Assembly: GCA_947623205.1 (NCBI GenBank)
Contig: CANQGM010000001.1
Location: forward strand, 1-64,000
Length of the DNA stretch: 64,000 bases
Direction: 5' to 3'
From: an uncultured Clostridia bacterium
Lineage (GTDB): Bacteria; Bacillota; Clostridia; Oscillospirales; Acutalibacteraceae
Notes under the pieces: model-generated
Told to the model about the DNA's origin: nothing
The model's database searches: none
Seen by the model: only the letters and a program-made list of their open reading frames with translations
Program-made: the position numbers and the translations under genes
Shown: one piece after another, positions 30,909 through 39,186 of the stretch
Layout of the letters: the number at the start of each line of letters is the position of its first letter
Numbering within the stretch: position 1 is the first letter of the stretch

Positions 30909-31439
30909 ATGACAAAAAAATCTACAAAGTACATTGTACAGGCGGCTGTAATTGCGGCGCTTTACGCAGTTCTGACATTTTTGCAGAACACGCTTTTGCC
31001 GGGCTCGGCATCAATGGCGGTGCAGTTCAGAGTATCGGAAATTCTCACGATCCTTGCAGTTTTTACTCCTGCGGCAATACCCGGACTCACAATAGGCTGT
31101 GTAATTGCAAACATAAGCTCGCTTTCGGTTTTAGGACCTTATGATTTGATTTTCGGTTCGCTTGCAAGTCTTATTGCGGCAATTCTGATACGTGCTTTCC
31201 GTAACATAAGGTTGTTTTCTTTACCGGTTCTATCGGCAATTATGCCAGCAATTGCAAACGGTCTTTTTGTTGGATTTGAAATAGAGTTTTTCTTTGTTGA
31301 GGGCGGTTTCCATTTTGCAGACTTCCTTATTCAGGGAGGACTTGTTGCGCTCGGCGAGCTCGGCGTTCTTATCGTACTCGGTCTGCCTCTCGCAAAAATT
31401 ATTGAAAAACAGGAACTTGATAAAGTTCTCTTTATATAA
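30909..31439 (+). CDS. queT: queuosine precursor transporter QueT
   Basis: 176 aa integral membrane protein, likely the substrate-specific (S) component of an ECF transporter. It has about five or six hydrophobic segments; motifs include QAAVIAALYAVLTFLQN and VQFRVSEILTILAVFTPAAIPGLTIGC, typical of the QueT family. It imports queuosine precursors such as preQ1 or preQ0. The upstream preQ1-I aptamer supports the call. The ribosome site CGGAGG is within the aptamer. It is monocistronic, ending at a strong terminator. Confidence 0.93.
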   Translation: MTKKSTKYIVQAAVIAALYAVLTFLQNTLLPGSASMAVQFRVSEILTILAVFTPAAIPGLTIGCVIANISSLSVLGPYDLIFGSLASLIAAILIRAFRNIRLFSLPVLSAIMPAIANGLFVGFEIEFFFVEGGFHFADFLIQGGLVALGELGVLIVLGLPLAKIIEKQELDKVLFI

Positions 31440-31478
31440 ATTACATAACTAAACATAAGTAAGATTTTGCAGCAATTA

Positions 31479-31507
31479 ACCGCGCCCTTTCTCGGGGCGC
31501 GGTTTTG
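31479..31507 (+). terminator. queT terminator
   Basis: The stem CCGCGCCC/GGGCGCGG has a short loop and is followed by TTTTGTTTTG. Confidence 0.92.
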
Positions 31508-31569
31508 TTTTGTGATATGTGATAAAAGAAATAACAATCTCGAAATATGAATGCAATGCCTATAAAAGT

Positions 31570-31597
31570 TTGACTAAATATATAAAGATGCTATAAT
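31570..31597 (+). promoter_or_regulatory. promoter of the small lipoprotein gene
   Basis: TTGACT (31570-31575), 16 bases, TATAAT (31592-31597). Confidence 0.75.
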
Positions 31598-31640
31598 AAA
31601 ATAAATAATTATCACAGATAAAACTGAGGATGGGATAAAA

Positions 31641-32021
31641 TTGACAGTCAAAAAAATTGCAGTCTTTTTAACCGCTGCTTTTATTTTAATAACATTTTTT
31701 GCAGGATGCGGTGAAAACGCAGACTCTGAAATTGTTGGAAAATGGACTCCTTCAACCGTAACCCTTAACGGAGAAAAAATTACATACAAAACACTTAATT
31801 TAAAAGATGATGAATTTGAATTTAATTTCACAAACGACGGAAAATGCAATGCTACCCTTGCTGGAATAAACAGAAGCGGTACATATACGTTTAACGGAAC
31901 TTCCGTTGATGTGAATTTCGGAAATGAAACTCAAAAACTAAATTATCATAACGGTAATTTGACGCTTACATTAAATTATGATAACAACACAACAATGTTT
32001 ACATTTATAAAAGAAAGATGA
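31641..32021 (+). CDS. small lipoprotein, lipocalin-like beta domain
   Basis: 126 aa, starting at TTG 31641 after GAGGATGGG; the ATG inside that ribosome site runs straight into a stop. The lipobox FAGC gives acylated C23. The mature part starts GENADSEIVGKWTPSTVTLNGEKI and alternates short beta strands, like the many small lipocalin-like lipoproteins of ruminococci (DUF5640-type); it lacks cysteines after C23. Function unknown, anchored to the outer face of the membrane. Confidence 0.8.
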   Translation: MTVKKIAVFLTAAFILITFFAGCGENADSEIVGKWTPSTVTLNGEKITYKTLNLKDDEFEFNFTNDGKCNATLAGINRSGTYTFNGTSVDVNFGNETQKLNYHNGNLTLTLNYDNNTTMFTFIKER

Positions 32022-32086
32022 TTTTCAGTCAACACAAGCTATTTTCCTCAATTGTACTTAATTTTAGAATTTTGGGTAGGGGTGTC

Positions 32087-34279
32087 TCATTTGACGGCTG
32101 CTTTTTTTGAGCGTATATCCTTAATAACAAATAAGCCCAAAAGTAATTCAAACAAAATGGTCACGCCCATACATAAAATATATTGAGATTTTGAATAATA
32201 GTTGCTTGAATAAGAATTATATACATTTATATTTAAATCAGACAGCTGTTCCTCTCCGTTAACTGTACAAACGCCGTCATATCTGTCAAGGCCCCTTGAA
32301 ACAATATACTTAAAATAAATTGAGTCCTGTTTTATTTCAGATGAAACAGGCTCTATTTTTATTGAAAGAGGTGTGTGCCCTGACGGTCCGATACTGTCAA
32401 AACTAATTTTTATCTTTCCGCTTTTGCAATCATGAGCTGAAACAATTTTACTGTTCAACAAAATGTTTTTACCGTCATAGATCGATATTTTATACTCTGC
32501 ATCACTGTCAGATTCCGTCTTTTCTGCACTCAATTCAATGGTGTTTATAGGCTTGCTGATATAAATTTCCTGTTCAATTATGGAATTTTCTTCATAAATA
32601 CCGGGGAAATTCTCGAAACTTATACCTGTACCTGTATAAACACTGTAATCTTTAAATTTATAATCAGTATTTACATATACATTATATTGCTGAACAAACA
32701 TCGCGGCGGTTGCAATAATCATAATTGCGATTACACATGTTGAGATCTTTTCTCCTGTTATTATATGATTATTTGAAGCACTTTTATATGCGTTCAAACA
32801 GCTGTCGAATCCGTCTGCTGCAAGTATTAATAATATAAAAATAAAAGGTATTGAGTATTCAGGTTTTGCCTCCCATATTGTATAAAAAACCATTCCCCCC
32901 AGAATCATTACAGTAAAAGGCAGCAGACGGTCTTTTGCCTTTTTCAACTGAGAGCAAAGACTTACACATACCAGAAGCATAATTGCAAAATGTAACGACT
33001 GCAAATATGTTATAAATGCATTGCATTTTGGTGTACAAACGAAATTATAAATACTGCTGTTGCTTGAATCAACAGATATGCGGCGATAAAACTTATAAGA
33101 GCCGTTTGACCATGTGTATAAAAGTTTATTAAAGCCCTGATTTAAAACTCCTGATGTGCCCATTTCACTTACTCTTGATTTTATTTCATTAATATTCGCT
33201 TTTTCCATCTCTTCTGTATTATCAAAGCTTTTGGTAAATTGATAATCGTCATCGTTAAAAGAACCGTTTCCCTTTAATCCCATCATTAACCAATGTGTAA
33301 GGGGCAGATTTTTTGAGGGATCTTTAACATACGAATTAATTATGCTGTTTGTTGCAAAATAGGTACAGGAAAAAACAACTAAAAAGGAAAGTCCCGCGCA
33401 AGCCGCCTTTAAAAAATTTTGCTTTAAGGTTTTTTTTGACTTAAACACAAAAAACGCGGCGCATACCGCAAACGCAAAAATAGGGAATACTACGGTGGGT
33501 CTTAAAAAATATCCTATTGCCGAAACAAAACCTGTAATTATTCCGTAAATAATGAGCCTGTGCTTTCGGCTTTCTTTAAAAATACAAGCTCCCAAATATA
33601 TAATGAGTGTCATCGGTAAAAGACTGGATATACAGGTGTATATCCATTGTATAAGAAAGCAATAAACAGGATTTGCTATGCCAAGTGTAAGCACCATGAC
33701 TGCCCTTTTTGAGCCAAAAAGTTTTTTTACCGTAAGAAACACCAAAAAATATGAAATTAAAATTATTAAGGCGTTAAGTATAAATCCGGCAAGATAGTAA
33801 TTTTTAAAACCAAACAAAGAAATTGCCTTAAAATAAGCAGCATTTAAAAGTACGAACAGGTTGTTATTGCTATAACCTTCAAAATACCCAAGAGAATCGT
33901 CAAGGTATCGGTCAAATCCGTCTTTAATTGCAACAGCCTCATCAAGAGTAGTATAACTGTCTGTTCCGGGAACGCTGTTAAAAAGCGTAATACACAAAAC
34001 TTCTCCTGCAATTAAAATAAAAAACAAAACAGCGGTACATATATTAAGCTGTTTTTGAGAAAAAGTTTTTAGTCTTTTAAAAAAAAAGAATAACGTACCA
34101 AAAATAAAAAAAGCGCCTATAAAAACAATTACGCCGCTCCAACCTATTTCATTAACAAGAAAACCATCATGTTTATTGAAGGAATCATTACATAACAGCG
34201 CGCCTCCCGTTACTATTACAGAAAGTGCAAGAGTAATAATTATAATTATATTCTTCAGACTGTAAGACAGTCGATGCAT
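32087..34279 (-). CDS. polytopic membrane protein, GT39/GT-C glycosyltransferase-like
   Basis: 730 aa. About 11-13 transmembrane helices fill residues ~10-500, with a first extracytoplasmic loop containing SVPGTDSYTTLDEAVAIKDGFDRYLDD, the position where GT-C enzymes keep their acidic catalytic residues. A periplasm-facing beta-rich domain (~530-690) and a last helix with KDIRSKKAAVK follow. The layout fits lipid-linked-sugar glycosyltransferases acting on the outer face, but donor and acceptor are unknown. It has its own promoter and no close operon partner. Confidence 0.75.
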   Translation of the reverse strand: MHRLSYSLKNIIIIITLALSVIVTGGALLCNDSFNKHDGFLVNEIGWSGVIVFIGAFFIFGTLFFFFKRLKTFSQKQLNICTAVLFFILIAGEVLCITLFNSVPGTDSYTTLDEAVAIKDGFDRYLDDSLGYFEGYSNNNLFVLLNAAYFKAISLFGFKNYYLAGFILNALIILISYFLVFLTVKKLFGSKRAVMVLTLGIANPVYCFLIQWIYTCISSLLPMTLIIYLGACIFKESRKHRLIIYGIITGFVSAIGYFLRPTVVFPIFAFAVCAAFFVFKSKKTLKQNFLKAACAGLSFLVVFSCTYFATNSIINSYVKDPSKNLPLTHWLMMGLKGNGSFNDDDYQFTKSFDNTEEMEKANINEIKSRVSEMGTSGVLNQGFNKLLYTWSNGSYKFYRRISVDSSNSSIYNFVCTPKCNAFITYLQSLHFAIMLLVCVSLCSQLKKAKDRLLPFTVMILGGMVFYTIWEAKPEYSIPFIFILLILAADGFDSCLNAYKSASNNHIITGEKISTCVIAIMIIATAAMFVQQYNVYVNTDYKFKDYSVYTGTGISFENFPGIYEENSIIEQEIYISKPINTIELSAEKTESDSDAEYKISIYDGKNILLNSKIVSAHDCKSGKIKISFDSIGPSGHTPLSIKIEPVSSEIKQDSIYFKYIVSRGLDRYDGVCTVNGEEQLSDLNINVYNSYSSNYYSKSQYILCMGVTILFELLLGLFVIKDIRSKKAAVK

Positions 34280-34314
34280 AGTTATATACCTTCTTTTATA
34301 AACTGTTATGAGCG

Positions 34315-34343
34315 ATTATAGCATAAAACAGATAAATTATCAA
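34315..34343 (-). promoter_or_regulatory. promoter of the 32087-34279 gene
   Basis: On the minus strand, TTGATA (34338-34343), 17 bases, TATAAT (34315-34320). Confidence 0.8.
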
Positions 34344-34423
34344 GGTATATAGTATTTTCTAAAATTACACAAATAATGCAAAAATGTATGATTTTCCCTC
34401 CTCATAATATTTAGGCTGTCATT

Positions 34424-34572
34424 ATATAAAAACACCCCGCAGATGATCTGCGGGGTGTTTTAAAATCATATTTTATTATTACGATGATTTAATTGGTTTT
34501 GACCGGCTTGCCTACAAGTTCAGTATTGTAATTGAGCTTTACAATATACTTCTGAATAAGAGTAACATCCAA
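34424..34572 (-). repeat. duplicated 3' cassette, copy 1 (149 identical bases)
   Basis: Identical base for base to 39038-39186. It covers the terminator, the 3' untranslated part and the last ~28 codons of the dockerin. Similarity continues at a lower level to about 34870. Confidence 0.95.
34429..34461 (-). terminator. terminator of the 34489-35484 gene
   Basis: The 14-bp stem AAAACACCCCGCAG/CTGCGGGGTGTTTT has loop ATGAT. It has an exact copy at 39043-39075. Confidence 0.92.
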
Positions 34573-35484
34573 AACATTTATTAAACCGTCGTTGTTTACA
34601 TCGGTAAGAATTGATTTGTTTTTATCAAATGTTACAAGAAATACTGCTGATTTCTGAATTAATGTAACATCATCAACCGTAATCTTGCCGTCGCCGTTTA
34701 CATCACCATAAATTGCGTTTGAATCTGAAACAGACGGAATATATGTTGGGTCTGCTGCGCCGCATACTGTGCAAAAGCCTTTTGTAAATGTATGCTCACC
34801 ATAACCGTCCCAATCGCCGCACTCACATTCACGCCAGTGATGCGTATCGTCATACATCCAGTCAACAAAGCAGTGCTCATGTTTGGTGAATAGTTCTTCC
34901 TCTGCCGGCTCTGAGCTTTGAATGCTAACAATATTGTTACGTGCAGTTTTAAATTCTTCTATCATATTTTCCAGTTCTTCATCGGTAGCATTTTCGTCAG
35001 AAAGAAGCTCTTCTGCTTTTAGCGTTGCTGCAAGATATGCGTCGCAACTTTCTTTTGTATAAATACTGTACAAATACTCAGGGATATACATATAATTATC
35101 AAAACTGTCTTGTATCAAATAAACTAATTTTTTATAGCTATCACTTTTAGGTTCATTGGTATTAATTTCAACCAAATTTTTTTGCGCATCTTTATATTCT
35201 ATTATTATAGCTTCAAATTCATCATCTGTGGCACTTTCATCTTTTAAAAGTTTTTCGGCCTTTTGTTTTGCAGCAAGATAAGCATCATATGATTCTCTGG
35301 TATATATAACATACCAAAATTGAGGGGTGTAATCAAAATCCCAAGAACTTGCCGATAACAGCATCATTAATCTGTTACGGCTTTGGCTTTGAGTTGTTGC
35401 CGCAGCAGTTTCAAGAGAGGCGCCAATAACTAAACATGCAGTCATTATAATTGATAATAGCATTGATAGAGTTTTTTTTAACAT
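34489..35484 (-). CDS. secreted dockerin protein with two FIVAR-like repeats
   Basis: 331 aa. Signal peptide MLKKTLSMLLSIIMTACLVIGAS, cut near AAA (~residue 28). Two ~75-residue helical repeats follow (YTRESYDAYLAAKQKAEKLLKDE and YTKESCDAYLAATLKAEELLSDE), FIVAR-like and about 60% alike by eye. Next is a short CxxC module (ECECGDWDGYGEH...CTVCGAAD). The type I dockerin (~residues 258-325) has two calcium loops, GDVNGDGKITVDDVTLIQK and TDVNNDGLINVLDVTLIQK. It should attach to a cohesin scaffold. The third residue after the first LIQK is S where the paralogue at 39103 has A. Start follows AAGGAG. Confidence 0.9.
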   Translation of the reverse strand: MLKKTLSMLLSIIMTACLVIGASLETAAATTQSQSRNRLMMLLSASSWDFDYTPQFWYVIYTRESYDAYLAAKQKAEKLLKDESATDDEFEAIIIEYKDAQKNLVEINTNEPKSDSYKKLVYLIQDSFDNYMYIPEYLYSIYTKESCDAYLAATLKAEELLSDENATDEELENMIEEFKTARNNIVSIQSSEPAEEELFTKHEHCFVDWMYDDTHHWRECECGDWDGYGEHTFTKGFCTVCGAADPTYIPSVSDSNAIYGDVNGDGKITVDDVTLIQKSAVFLVTFDKNKSILTDVNNDGLINVLDVTLIQKYIVKLNYNTELVGKPVKTN

Positions 35485-35581
35485 AATTTTTCTCCTTGTT
35501 TATTTATATTATTTTTTCTTAATACTACAATGATAATCTTATTTGCTTTTATTGCAATAAAGTTATTATTTAAGTATTATA

Positions 35582-38500
35582 TTAATATAGATATGAATCA
35601 ACTAGCCAACCATTGCCTCTTTTTACACCGAGTAAATAATAACCTGTTCCATCAGCGCCTATACTAATGTCAACTGTTTGCTCATTACTGTTAGCATCAT
35701 TAAACACAACATAGTCAAATTCTTTATAATCAAATGTTATAGAATAAATATTTTCTCCGTTAGAATTAGTAGAGACATATTGCATCGGTGCTCCGTGCCA
35801 TATGTTACTTATTTGTGTTCCTGATTTCCACAAATATGCTCTAACATCACTCCAGTTTCCATTGTTTGTGAAATATATAGTTCTAACATCAGGTTGATAT
35901 GTAGATACATTCCAATTACCGTATGTATCCTTAGAAGTTATGTAATATCCGGTACCGTCGGCACCAACATTTATATCAACAGTAATATTATCTCCATTTC
36001 CATCATAAAAACGAATTACATTATACTCATAAAAATTAAATGTAACAGAGTAAATTTTTTGACCCAGATAATTATTATAAGCAAATTTCATTGATACATC
36101 ATCATTATAATATCCTATATTTTGATTATACATATAAGCTCTCAAATTACTCCAGTTACCGTTGTTGGTAAAGTATAGGGTGCGTATATCTTTTTCATAT
36201 ATTATTACTAAGTCATCATAAAAATCCTCATACCCAATAGCGCCTGCAATTGGATGTCCTGTTGCACCTTTAGCCAATCCCAAAAACGCACCAGATCTAA
36301 TCGTTGGAGCAATATGTTTGCGAAAGACTACATTTGAGAGACTATAACAACCATTAAAAGCATATGATTCAATGCTTCTCACACTACTTCCAATAGTTAC
36401 TTTTTTTAAATTACCACATCTTTGAAAAGCACCTTCATCAATTGTAAGAACAGTGTCCGGAATCTCAATATTTTTTAAAAGACCGCAGTTTCTAAAAGCA
36501 TATTTGCCAATAATTGATATTCCTTTTCTAAGGGTAACATTTGTTAGATTACTGCAACCTTCAAATGCACTATTACTAATACTAGTTACAGATTCATCAA
36601 AAGACACAGAAAACGGTATATCGCTTCGATTTGTAACAATTCCTGCCTCTTTCAGCTGTTTTTGAACCTCATCACGTGTTAATTCCCCAATTGTATTATT
36701 AGTATGTAGAGTGATATAGTTATCTTCAGTACTCCATGCATAAGCGTAACGAACAGATTCAGAGTTTTTGCTTAATTTTGATACACGAATTTTATATTGA
36801 TTGTTTAAATCAGAGGAATGGAAGTATACCATTTGTTTTCCGGCATTAGATTTTACTGATGAATTAATTAATTTAGAACCACAATATACGCTTAATTCTA
36901 ATTCTTGAAATGTTCCCAAAGTTGTACCACCGTTTGGCGTATCAGAGTTATTCGTATTTTGGCGAAGCCATGCTAAGCTAACATTTACATTTTGTCCATC
37001 CTCAATTTGCATAGAAGTGGAATCTGTAAAACCGGATGAAATTTCTCCTAAGCCATATCTTCCTTGCAATACTATACTAATTGCACGATAAGCATCAACT
37101 GCACCAGCACCTTGCCTTTGTGTCAGACCGGCAGTCATTTCTTCTTGCTCTCCTGTTCCAGCAGCCGGATTAACCTTACGGTGGCATGAGGCCATTATAA
37201 TTGCTTTAATTATATCAGGATTTGCAGATAAAGACGGTTTTAATTGTATTAACATTGAAATAATTCCCGATAAAGAGGGAGCTGCCATGCTGGTAGAACT
37301 AGCTGCAATCACCACATCGGGTTTATAACAAACTAAATCCGTACCTGAGGTAGGACTATACCTATAATTCCACATAGTATCATTATCCGGATTTCCATTA
37401 GCATCGTAAGCACCTACCGCAATACTATTATAACCGCTTGAAGGAGATATAACTTGAGGCCACCCCCAAGATTGCCAGCCCTCATCGTTTCCGGCGCTTG
37501 CAATTAATGTTATATTATAAGTACTTACCAGTGCATCAAACCATTTTGCAGGTGAGTCACTTATATAATTTGTAAATGTACCCAGATTTATACTTCCATT
37601 TATTAAATCAATGTCATAATTTAAAATAGCCCATTCAATATCTGAATAGCAAGCGTAACCGACAGAATAGATGTTCACATCCGGAGAATACGACTGCAAT
37701 GTGGCTGCTACTAAATTCGGATGATAATTCGCACTATTTTGGGGTATATCAGAAGTTTCTGTTGTTGAATAAATATTTTTGTTGTATATATCGGTAATAT
37801 TATCGGGATAACTAATTGTTTCATAAAAACTGGCGTCTGAACGCACACAACCGAAATCATTCATTAATACATTTACACCTTTGCCCGTTAGTCCGAACTG
37901 TTCCTGTGCCAAATCTGATCTCATTGATAATTTTTTATTTTCATCCATCGGTTCTACTTGTTCAGAAGCATCATAAAAAGCCACACTATCTACTTCATCC
38001 GATTTAGCTGCATCCAAAATCTGACTCTTAGTCAAGTTGACAATTGTAGAAGGTGTCAGTTCACTTTGAAAAGTAATCTCATCTCTTGGCAAATTTAATT
38101 CTTTTGCCACCGCATTATTTTTTTGTACATATAAATTGTGTGCAACATTTCTCCGTGCTTTTATATATGCATTCGTTCTCTGCTGTTCCAGTTTTCTATG
38201 TATCTTGGTAGCATCAATATAATTTTTCAGTTTATCAGCAGTTAATTCAAGCTGTCCTTTATCCTCAGTTTTCTTAGATGTTTCTTCCAAAGCCTTTATC
38301 AAATCATTAGGTACATCCCCATATGTTGTTGCAAGATTATCTGTAGTTAATCCTGTACTTTTTTCAACTTGTTTGTCCACTTTTTCTTGATCAATATCTG
38401 AAAACCATATCCATACAGATATTTTATCATCTTCATCTGAAGACTTCATCTTTTCCCATAAATTTTCAGCTATTTTATCCTCCCACGATATACTCTGAAT

Positions 38501-38620
38501 TTTATCAGCCGTTTCCAAAGAATTATCCTGTTCTGCATTTGCATTAGTAATAACTAAGGAATTCATTAGTATAAATACTAATAAAATTGACATAAGCTTT
38601 TTTAAATGTCTTACTTTCAT
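35582..38620 (-). CDS. secreted subtilisin-like (S8) protease with LRR_5 and starch-binding-like C-terminal repeats
   Basis: 1012 aa. Signal peptide MKVRHLKKLMSILLVFILMNS, cut near NANAEQ. A long helical pro-region covers ~35-225. The S8 domain follows: catalytic Asp in LMNDFGC (~256), His in NYHPNLVAATL (~300), oxyanion part ASAGN (~375), Ser in STSMAAPSLSG (~441). The usual HGT and GTS contexts are altered (HPN, STS), yet the triad remains. Then LRR_5 repeats (~690-815) and two ~85-residue repeats (LYFTNNGNWS and IYFTNNGNWS) resembling CBM25/26 starch-binding modules. No dockerin. The triad suggests an active protease directed to surface or starch-granule targets; that is inference. AAGGAGGG precedes the start. 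Confidence 0.85.
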   Translation of the reverse strand: MKVRHLKKLMSILLVFILMNSLVITNANAEQDNSLETADKIQSISWEDKIAENLWEKMKSSDEDDKISVWIWFSDIDQEKVDKQVEKSTGLTTDNLATTYGDVPNDLIKALEETSKKTEDKGQLELTADKLKNYIDATKIHRKLEQQRTNAYIKARRNVAHNLYVQKNNAVAKELNLPRDEITFQSELTPSTIVNLTKSQILDAAKSDEVDSVAFYDASEQVEPMDENKKLSMRSDLAQEQFGLTGKGVNVLMNDFGCVRSDASFYETISYPDNITDIYNKNIYSTTETSDIPQNSANYHPNLVAATLQSYSPDVNIYSVGYACYSDIEWAILNYDIDLINGSINLGTFTNYISDSPAKWFDALVSTYNITLIASAGNDEGWQSWGWPQVISPSSGYNSIAVGAYDANGNPDNDTMWNYRYSPTSGTDLVCYKPDVVIAASSTSMAAPSLSGIISMLIQLKPSLSANPDIIKAIIMASCHRKVNPAAGTGEQEEMTAGLTQRQGAGAVDAYRAISIVLQGRYGLGEISSGFTDSTSMQIEDGQNVNVSLAWLRQNTNNSDTPNGGTTLGTFQELELSVYCGSKLINSSVKSNAGKQMVYFHSSDLNNQYKIRVSKLSKNSESVRYAYAWSTEDNYITLHTNNTIGELTRDEVQKQLKEAGIVTNRSDIPFSVSFDESVTSISNSAFEGCSNLTNVTLRKGISIIGKYAFRNCGLLKNIEIPDTVLTIDEGAFQRCGNLKKVTIGSSVRSIESYAFNGCYSLSNVVFRKHIAPTIRSGAFLGLAKGATGHPIAGAIGYEDFYDDLVIIYEKDIRTLYFTNNGNWSNLRAYMYNQNIGYYNDDVSMKFAYNNYLGQKIYSVTFNFYEYNVIRFYDGNGDNITVDINVGADGTGYYITSKDTYGNWNVSTYQPDVRTIYFTNNGNWSDVRAYLWKSGTQISNIWHGAPMQYVSTNSNGENIYSITFDYKEFDYVVFNDANSNEQTVDISIGADGTGYYLLGVKRGNGWLVDSYLY

Positions 38621-39037
38621 TATTTTCCCTCCTTATATACATTTTGAAAATAAATCACTTAAATTTAATAAATGAACAAATCAAGTTACGAGAATAACTA
38701 ATACTATATATTTACTGTAATATGCAAAAAAGATAAATATGGTGAATTATTATCACATTTTTATAATAACACATAAAAACTTATCTGTAAATATTTTACA
38801 ATTATTTATATATACAAATTTAATTGTTAGTTTTTTACTTATTATACAAATCTATTATAAATACTGTACAAAAATATAGTTGTAAATTTATTAAAAAGAT
38901 AAAAACACCTTTATTTAAAAATAATCTATTTTTTTATAAAAAGCTAACGATAGCCAATAGCCATTGTTTAAACGTATATAATATTCATTTTAGGTTTAAC
39001 CCCGAACTTTTGACGTTGAGTATTTTAAGTGGTGATC
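38621..39037. other. AT-rich intergenic region upstream of the protease gene
   Basis: It carries the protease leader and an unclear promoter (a TTGCAT box near 38720 without a good -10). An open frame on the plus strand (38824-39060) has no ribosome site and runs into the terminator; it is not a gene. The duplicated cassette begins at 39038. Confidence 0.6.
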
Positions 39038-39186
39038 ATATAAAAACACCCCGCAGATGATCTGCGGGGTGTTTTAAAATCATATTTTATTATTACGATG
39101 ATTTAATTGGTTTTGACCGGCTTGCCTACAAGTTCAGTATTGTAATTGAGCTTTACAATATACTTCTGAATAAGAGTAACATCCAA
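39038..39186 (-). repeat. duplicated 3' cassette, copy 2
   Basis: Identical to 34424-34572 at an offset of 4614 bases. The neighbouring coding part stays clearly similar up to the CECGDWDGYGEH module. Confidence 0.95.
39043..39075 (-). terminator. terminator of the 39103-42489 gene
   Basis: The same 14-bp stem and ATGAT loop as at 34429-34461. Confidence 0.92.

Noticed and set aside
38824-39060. Plus-strand open frame of 78 codons in the 38.6-39.1 kb gap
   Set aside because: It has no ribosome site, low-complexity AT-rich codons, and it runs through the terminator of the neighbouring gene.
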